DNA of 8,649 nucleotides from the NCBI GenBank assembly GCA_024278415.1, contig JAJRTI010000152.1, positions 1 through 8,649 on the forward strand, in the 5' to 3' direction. This document shows positions 5,383-8,649 of the stretch, piece by piece. The stretch comes from Planctomycetota bacterium (GTDB taxonomy: Bacteria > Planctomycetota > Brocadiia > JAJRTI01). The notes under the pieces were generated by a model. The model saw only the letters and a program-made list of their open reading frames with translations, searched no databases and was not told where the DNA came from. Position numbers and translations under genes: made by a program. The first letter of the stretch is position 1, and each line of letters starts with the position of its first letter.

Positions 5383-6762
5383 CTAGGCATTGGCCTCGAA
5401 GAGTTGGGGGAAGTACTCGCGCACGAGGGCTTCTATCTCGGCAGAGGAGATCGCGGCGACTCGGCCGCGGCCGTACTCTTCGTCCACGCGTTCCTTGATC
5501 TTTGTGACGGCGGGGTGGCGTTTGTCGATCTTGTGGTCGTCGGACAGAGCGAAGCGTGAGTTGATCCAGAAGGCAATGCCGGCCGCGCCGGACTTGTCGG
5601 AGATGGTCACGCCCACGGGCCGGTTGAGGATCTTCGCGGTGTCGAAGATGTTGTAGATCTCTTCGTTCTTGGCGAGCCCGTCGATGTGGATGCCGGCGCG
5701 GGTCACGTTGAAGTCGCGGCCCACGAAAGGCTGGTTGGGCGGGATTTGATAGCCGAGGCGCTCCTCGTAGTAGCGCGCAATTTCGGTGATAACCGTGGTG
5801 TCCATGCCTGACGGATCTCCCCGAAGGGAGATGTATTCGATCACCATGGCCTCGGTGGGGCAATTGCCGGTGCGCTCGCCCAGGCCGAGCAGCGTCGTGC
5901 TTGCGGCCGAGCAGCCGTAGAGCCACGCGGTCGCCGCGTTGGTGACCACCTTGTAGAGGTCGTTGTGGCCGTGCCATTCGAGCCACTCCGGCGGCACGCC
6001 GGCATAGTGCGTCAGGCCGTACATGATTCCGCCCACGGACCGGGGCAGCGATGCGCCTGGGTAGTTGACCGCGAGCCCAAGTGTATCGCAGCAGCGGATC
6101 TTCACCGGCTGCTTTGCTTGCTCGGCGAGGCGCATGAGTTCCTGAGCGAAGGGCACGACGCAGCCGTAGAAGTCGGCGCGGGTGATGTCCTCGAAGTGGC
6201 ATCGGGGGACGATGCCTCCGTCGAGTGCCGAGCGCACCACGTCGAGGTATTGGTCGATGGCTTGGCGCCGGGTCTTGCGCAGCTTGATGAAGATGTGGTA
6301 GTCGCTGACGGAGGTCAAGATGCCCGTCTCTCGAAGCCCCATTTCCTTAACGAGTTGGAAGTCGCGCTTGGCTGCGCGGATCCATCCCGTGATCTCCGGG
6401 TATCGGAAGCCCAACTCTTGGCACTTCTGGACGGCCTCGCGGTCGCGGTGTTGGTAGAGGAAGAACTCGCTCTGCCGGATCATGCCTTTCGGCCCGCCGA
6501 GCCGATGCAAGAGCGTGAATAGGTCGACGACCTGCTGCACGGTATAAGGGGGGCGCGCCTGCTGCCCGTCGCGGAACGTCGTGTCCGTGATCCAGACATT
6601 CTCTGGCGGCTCCATGGGCACGACTCGCCGGTTGAACGGCACCTTGGGCACTTCGCCATAGGAGAAGCTATCGCGGAACAGGTTGGGCTCCGGCACGTCT
6701 TGGAGTTCGTAGTGGTAGTCCTCTTGCTCGAGGACGCGGATATTGGGGTTGTATCGCAGCAT
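5383..6762 (-). CDS. LeuA-like acyltransferase (DRE-TIM family), candidate Re-citrate synthase
   Basis: A 459-aa cytoplasmic enzyme of the isopropylmalate/homocitrate synthase superfamily, condensing acetyl-CoA with a 2-oxo acid. The TIM barrel begins at ITDTTFRDGQQ (58-68, with R64 and metal ligand D65). It also has HFEDITRADF near 189-198, HGHND at 264-268 (metal ligands H264 and H266) and GERTGN ending at N300. The C-terminal part contains AGIHIDGLAKNEEIYNIFD (356-374) and then only about 60 residues, so the LeuA allosteric domain is absent. An N-terminal extension of about 55 residues (with EPNLFRDSFSYGEVPKVPF) precedes the barrel. From memory this layout and the text around DGQQARPPYT and IRQSEFFLY resemble the Re-citrate synthase group found in clostridia and sulfate reducers, which makes citrate from oxaloacetate. 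Isopropylmalate or homocitrate synthase remains possible. No leu or aksA partner genes are next to it. The ATG has only a weak ribosome site. Confidence 0.88.
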   Translation of the reverse strand: MLRYNPNIRVLEQEDYHYELQDVPEPNLFRDSFSYGEVPKVPFNRRVVPMEPPENVWITDTTFRDGQQARPPYTVQQVVDLFTLLHRLGGPKGMIRQSEFFLYQHRDREAVQKCQELGFRYPEITGWIRAAKRDFQLVKEMGLRETGILTSVSDYHIFIKLRKTRRQAIDQYLDVVRSALDGGIVPRCHFEDITRADFYGCVVPFAQELMRLAEQAKQPVKIRCCDTLGLAVNYPGASLPRSVGGIMYGLTHYAGVPPEWLEWHGHNDLYKVVTNAATAWLYGCSAASTTLLGLGERTGNCPTEAMVIEYISLRGDPSGMDTTVITEIARYYEERLGYQIPPNQPFVGRDFNVTRAGIHIDGLAKNEEIYNIFDTAKILNRPVGVTISDKSGAAGIAFWINSRFALSDDHKIDKRHPAVTKIKERVDEEYGRGRVAAISSAEIEALVREYFPQLFEANA

Positions 6763-6922
6763 CTAGGGTGTCTCAGGGGCGAACGTTGATCCCGTTCCGG
6801 CCGAGTGGCGCCCCATGTGCCGTTGGCCGTGTGTGGGAAGGTTGATGGCCTGTCTACGCGTCCACGGCGATGCCTGCCCGATTCGTGCAGCTTGGGGGCG
6901 CCCCTTGGCTGGGTGCACGGCC

Positions 6923-7378
6923 TCAGTTCTCCTTGTAGATCTCGTCGTCGTACAGGCGCTCCAGGTGGTTCTTGTGCCGCGCTTCTTCGTTCTGGAGCGC
7001 GTGGAAGAGCCGCTTCGTGTCGCCCGCGGGCATGCTGGCCGCGAGGTCGGCGAAGAAGCGCTCGGCGCGTTCCTCGCGCTTCATTGCGTAAATGAGGATG
7101 TCTTGGAATGACGCGTCGGCTTTGACGGGTTTGTCCACGAGGAACGCGCTGATGCCGAGGCTCTTGGCACACGCTTGCGGCACGCTGACGATGCTTGCCG
7201 GGTCGAGGTGTTCGAGTTGTTCTTTGTGGCTGAGTTCCTCGTTGGCCAGCTCTTGGAGGAGGGCCTTGGCCGCGGGGCTTGCGGCCTTGTTCGCCGCGTC
7301 CGCGTAGAACGCGTACGCCTGGGCCTCCTTGGTGGCGGCTAGTCGGATGATGCCTTGTAGGGTCGGTTCGTCGCTCAT
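6923..7378 (-). CDS. Rubrerythrin-type diiron ferritin-like protein without rubredoxin domain
   Basis: A 151-aa four-helix-bundle protein of the rubrerythrin/ferritin-like superfamily, likely a peroxide- or oxygen-scavenging diiron protein in the cytoplasm. The ligand pattern repeats across two helix pairs: E18 in TKEAQAYAFY, E48 and H51 in NEELSH, the E102/E103 pair in KREERAERFF, and E132 with H135 in NEEARH. Classical rubrerythrin carries a C-terminal rubredoxin with two CxxC pairs. This protein ends about 16 residues after H135 and has no such pairs, so its electrons must come from a separate donor. GAGGTG lies 5 nt before the ATG. It follows the HAD gene by 20 bp and presumably shares the promoter at 7830-7858. 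Because that promoter has an operator-like palindrome, regulated expression, perhaps on oxidative stress, is plausible but unproven. Confidence 0.92.
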   Translation of the reverse strand: MSDEPTLQGIIRLAATKEAQAYAFYADAANKAASPAAKALLQELANEELSHKEQLEHLDPASIVSVPQACAKSLGISAFLVDKPVKADASFQDILIYAMKREERAERFFADLAASMPAGDTKRLFHALQNEEARHKNHLERLYDDEIYKEN

Positions 7379-7398
7379 GGGGTCACCTCATGGCCATG

Positions 7399-7770
7399 TC
7401 AGCCGATCAGTTCCTCACGGACTCGTTGGGTCAACTCGTACCAGTTGTTCTCATACCGATGTGCGCGGTCGTCGATGTATGCAAACGCGATGGGTTTGTC
7501 GGCCATGCAGATCTCATCGTAGGGCAGGTCATGCTCCTCCATGAACTGGCGAATCACCTCCACCTGCCTCGCGGGGTCGAGGCGCGGGTCCACCTTGGCA
7601 TCTTCCGCCCAGTACGATGCCGTGCGCACGGAGTGAATGATGATGCGGAAGCCCATCTTCTTGAACTCCATGAGCGCTTCGCGCACGCCCAGTGTGGGGT
7701 TGCCCACTTCGGGCCAACGGTGTTCGCAGATGGTGCCATCGAAGTCGATCGCAATGGCGTGTACAGACAT
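7399..7770 (-). CDS. Small cap-less HAD-superfamily hydrolase
   Basis: A 123-aa protein with the haloacid dehalogenase fold. Motif I is D9-F-D11-G-T13 (nucleophile D9, acid/base D11), motif II is S47 in IIIHSVR, motif III is K92 in ADKP, and motif IV is the D100/D101 pair in AYIDDRAH. There is no room for a cap domain, so it belongs with the minimal phosphatases that often act on large or macromolecular phosphorylated substrates. I cannot name the substrate; similar small proteins are usually annotated just as hydrolase or HAD family. Start MSVHAIAIDFDGT has GAGG 4 nt upstream. The gene is first behind the 7830-7858 promoter and is followed 20 bp later by the rubrerythrin gene, so the two are probably co-expressed. 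Confidence 0.92.
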   Translation of the reverse strand: MSVHAIAIDFDGTICEHRWPEVGNPTLGVREALMEFKKMGFRIIIHSVRTASYWAEDAKVDPRLDPARQVEVIRQFMEEHDLPYDEICMADKPIAFAYIDDRAHRYENNWYELTQRVREELIG

Positions 7771-7781
7771 AGAACCTCAAT

Positions 7782-7791
7782 GCATTAATGC
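7782..7791. repeat. Perfect 10-bp palindrome GCATTAATGC
   Basis: It lies in the leader of the HAD gene, 11 bp before its start codon and overlapping the approach to its GAGG ribosome site. Another 8-bp palindrome, GTCTAGAC, is at 7796-7803. Short dyads like these can be chance, but both fall between the promoter and the start codon. Confidence 0.3.
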
Positions 7792-7809
7792 GTCAGTCTA
7801 GACGGCCGC

Positions 7810-7829
7810 GGGGCACCTGCAAGTGCCCC
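7810..7829. promoter_or_regulatory. Operator-like 20-bp near-palindrome overlapping the transcription start
   Basis: Coding strand reads GGGGCACTTGCAGGTGCCCC, symmetric at 18 of 20 positions (one mismatched pair). It abuts the -10 box and spans the predicted start site, the classic place for a repressor site. As RNA it could also form a 7-bp hairpin at the 5' end of the transcript. The regulator is unknown. Confidence 0.6.
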
Positions 7830-7858
7830 ATAATAGCACAGTGCGGCCGCGAATCCAA
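7830..7858 (-). promoter_or_regulatory. Sigma-70-type promoter with extended -10 for the HAD-rubrerythrin genes
   Basis: On the minus strand a TATTAT -10 box (7835-7830) is preceded by TGC (extended -10 TGn). TTGGAT as -35 lies at 7858-7853 with a spacer of exactly 17 bp. The predicted start is near 7823, giving a leader of about 50 nt to the HAD ATG. The -10 matches consensus at 5 of 6 positions; the -35 matches only at 3, which the extended -10 could offset. Confidence 0.65.
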
Positions 7859-8011
7859 GATTAGCGCCCTGAGGCCGCTCGCCCGAAGGGCCAGCCCCTC
7901 CCATTCGACGCGCGCAGGCTGTTGCTCAACCCACGCGTCCGCCTGGGCCGGGAAGGTCTTCAGACGGCCACTTTTCCGACACTTCTATCCCAGGCTGGCG
8001 AGAAATGCGGG

Positions 8012-8389
8012 CTAGTTGCTGTGCCTGCTCCGGTAGTCCTCGATTGCCGCCTTGAGCCCGTCGGCCGCGAGCACGGAGCAGTGGAGCTTGTTCGCCGGCA
8101 GGCCGCCGAGCGCGTCCGCGATGCCTTGCTTGGTGATCTTCACGCAGGCGTCGTCGAGCGTCATGCCCTTGGCCATCTCGGTCGTAATGCTGCTCGTGGC
8201 GATCGCCGCGCCGCAGCCGAGGGTTTGGAAGCGGATATCTTCAATCTTGTCGTCTTTGACCTTGATCGTGATCTTCATCACGTCGCCGCAGGTGGGGTTG
8301 CCCACCTCGCCGACGCCGTCGGCGTCTTCAAGCACGCCGACGTTCCTCGGGTTGCTGAAGTGTTCCATGACTTGGGGTGTGTAGAGCAT
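8012..8389 (-). CDS. IscU/NifU N-terminal type Fe-S cluster scaffold protein
   Basis: A 125-aa cytoplasmic scaffold on which Fe-S clusters are assembled from cysteine-desulfurase sulfur. All three invariant cysteines are present: C34 in GNPTCGD (followed by D36), C59 in GCGAAIATSS, and C104 in KLHCSVLA. The start LYTPQVMEHFSNPRNVG is typical. The LPPVK chaperone-recognition motif of proteobacterial IscU is not present in that form, so it is closer to NifU-type scaffolds. There is no fused ferredoxin or Nfu domain; a separate Nfu-type protein is encoded at 5015-5263. GGAGG lies 7 nt before the ATG. A cysteine desulfurase gene normally accompanies it, but none is in the window. The 260 bp upstream are gene-free, so any nifS/iscS would lie beyond the window's end. 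Confidence 0.95.
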   Translation of the reverse strand: MLYTPQVMEHFSNPRNVGVLEDADGVGEVGNPTCGDVMKITIKVKDDKIEDIRFQTLGCGAAIATSSITTEMAKGMTLDDACVKITKQGIADALGGLPANKLHCSVLAADGLKAAIEDYRSRHSN

Positions 8390-8471
8390 TGGGTGGCCTC
8401 CACGGGGTATGGCGGAGATGGTTCATATGGTTGATGGGTGATAGGCGCTCAGCGCGGCAGGAACGACAATT

Positions 8472-8483
8472 CGCCGTACGGCG
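8472..8483. repeat. Perfect 12-bp palindrome CGCCGTACGGCG with outer arms
   Basis: The palindrome lies in the leader of the IscU-like gene. It is flanked by ACGACA at 8463-8468 and its complement TGTCGT at 8490-8495, nearly centred on the same axis. It could be a regulator site or the tip of an RNA hairpin. Confidence 0.5.
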
Positions 8484-8527
8484 GATCGATGTCGTGCCCT
8501 ACTCCTCTCGTAACACTTCAGCCAAGT

Positions 8528-8556
8528 ACAACAGCCAGGTCCCGGAATACTGTCAA
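8528..8556 (-). promoter_or_regulatory. Possible promoter for the IscU-like gene
   Basis: A perfect TTGACA -35 box occurs on the minus strand at 8556-8551. At 17 bp spacing the -10 hexamer is TGTTGT, only 3 of 6 matches, so the call rests mostly on the -35 and on the position about 130 nt ahead of the gene. Confidence 0.35.
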
Positions 8557-8589
8557 AGCTTCCGTGCAACGCCGCGTGTTGGGGTATCT

Positions 8590-8649
8590 GAATCCCAACG
8601 GGATTCCGGATATCAGCCCAGGGTTCGCGAGCGAAGCTCGCAACCCTGG
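8590..8649. repeat. Two tandem hairpins at the window edge, dispersed-repeat-like
   Basis: The first hairpin is at 8590-8606: GAATCCC, a 3-nt loop and GGGATTC, with extra pairing outside. The second is at 8618-8649: CCAGGGTT, one bulged C, GCGAGC, loop GAA, GCTCGC and AACCCTGG, a 14-bp stem. Two strong hairpins 11 bp apart in non-coding DNA look like a REP/MITE-type element. The window ends on the last base of the second arm, so the element may continue. Confidence 0.65.

Larger units (their letters stand above)
7771..8011. other. Intergenic gap between the IscU-like and HAD genes
   Basis: This 241-bp stretch holds the promoter, operator-like palindrome and short dyads listed separately. The part at about 7925-8010, just after the IscU-like stop, has no gene, no U-tract terminator and no obvious dyad; its wording resembles non-coding dispersed repeats, which I could not test. 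Confidence 0.5.
8390..8649. other. Gene-free region upstream of the IscU-like gene
   Basis: No credible gene on either strand. It contains the hairpin pair at the edge, the TTGACA site and the 12-bp palindrome. Short open frames on the minus strand (for example one spelling GTWLLYLAEVLREE then stop near 8505-8550) lack starts and could be remnants of a coding sequence or chance. Confidence 0.5.

Noticed and set aside
5366..6202. Minus-strand frame of 278 codons inside the LeuA-like gene
   Set aside because: Arg/Pro-rich shifted frame of a well-supported enzyme gene.
6480..7172. Minus-strand frame bridging rubrerythrin and the LeuA-like gene
   Set aside because: It overlaps both real genes out of frame, is Arg/Pro/Ser-rich and lacks motifs.
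7810..7830. Sigma-54 promoter (GGCAC and TTGCA are both present)
   Set aside because: The GGCAC and TTGC elements are adjacent without the required spacing between -24 and -12, and the sequence is better explained as a palindrome beside a sigma-70 -10 box.
7922..8434. Plus-strand frame opposite the IscU-like gene
   Set aside because: Antisense shadow; the minus strand encodes an unambiguous scaffold with three conserved cysteines.

Overview
This GC-rich bacterial window carries nine complete genes and one truncated gene, all on the minus strand. I could not fix the organism. The content points to an anaerobe or microaerophile: a rubredoxin-less rubrerythrin, Fe-S scaffold proteins, and an LeuA-like enzyme resembling the oxygen-sensitive Re-citrate synthases. 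The mix of palindromic repeats, a heptad microsatellite and a sigma-54 two-component system would fit Planctomycetota or a deltaproteobacterium-like lineage. That placement is inference from style, not from a marker gene.

Reading in the direction of transcription (high to low coordinates): 8649-8390 is a gene-free leader with two hairpins at the window edge, a possible promoter and a 12-bp palindrome. It precedes an IscU/NifU-type Fe-S scaffold gene (8389-8012). A 241-bp gap holds a strong extended -10 promoter overlapped by a 20-bp near-palindrome, a likely operator. This promoter should drive a small HAD hydrolase (7770-7399) and a rubrerythrin (7378-6923). After 160 bp comes the LeuA-like/Re-citrate-synthase-like enzyme (6762-5383), then an Nfu-type protein lacking the first cysteine of its CxxC motif (5263-5015). 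A 262-bp gap contains a 25-bp-armed inverted repeat, followed by a YfcE-like metallophosphoesterase (4752-3994).

The last part is a tight signalling operon. It comprises a flavin split-barrel (PPOX-like) protein (3939-3559), a 78-aa unrecognised protein (3553-3317), a GAF-PAS-PAS histidine kinase starting at TTG (3320-1245), and an NtrC-class sigma-54 response regulator (1248 to the window edge, 3' truncated). Gene junctions here are 5 nt, a TTGA overlap and an ATGA overlap, so these four proteins are probably translated together.

Taken together, the window looks like a redox, Fe-S and oxidative-stress neighbourhood next to a two-component system whose kinase has an unusually cysteine-rich sensor. 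No CRISPR array, tRNA, rRNA, transposase or U-tract terminator was seen. I did not find a clearly new defence or mobile system. The most unusual points are the kinase sensor, the Nfu variant, the small coupled ORF and the promoter-operator ahead of the HAD-rubrerythrin pair.
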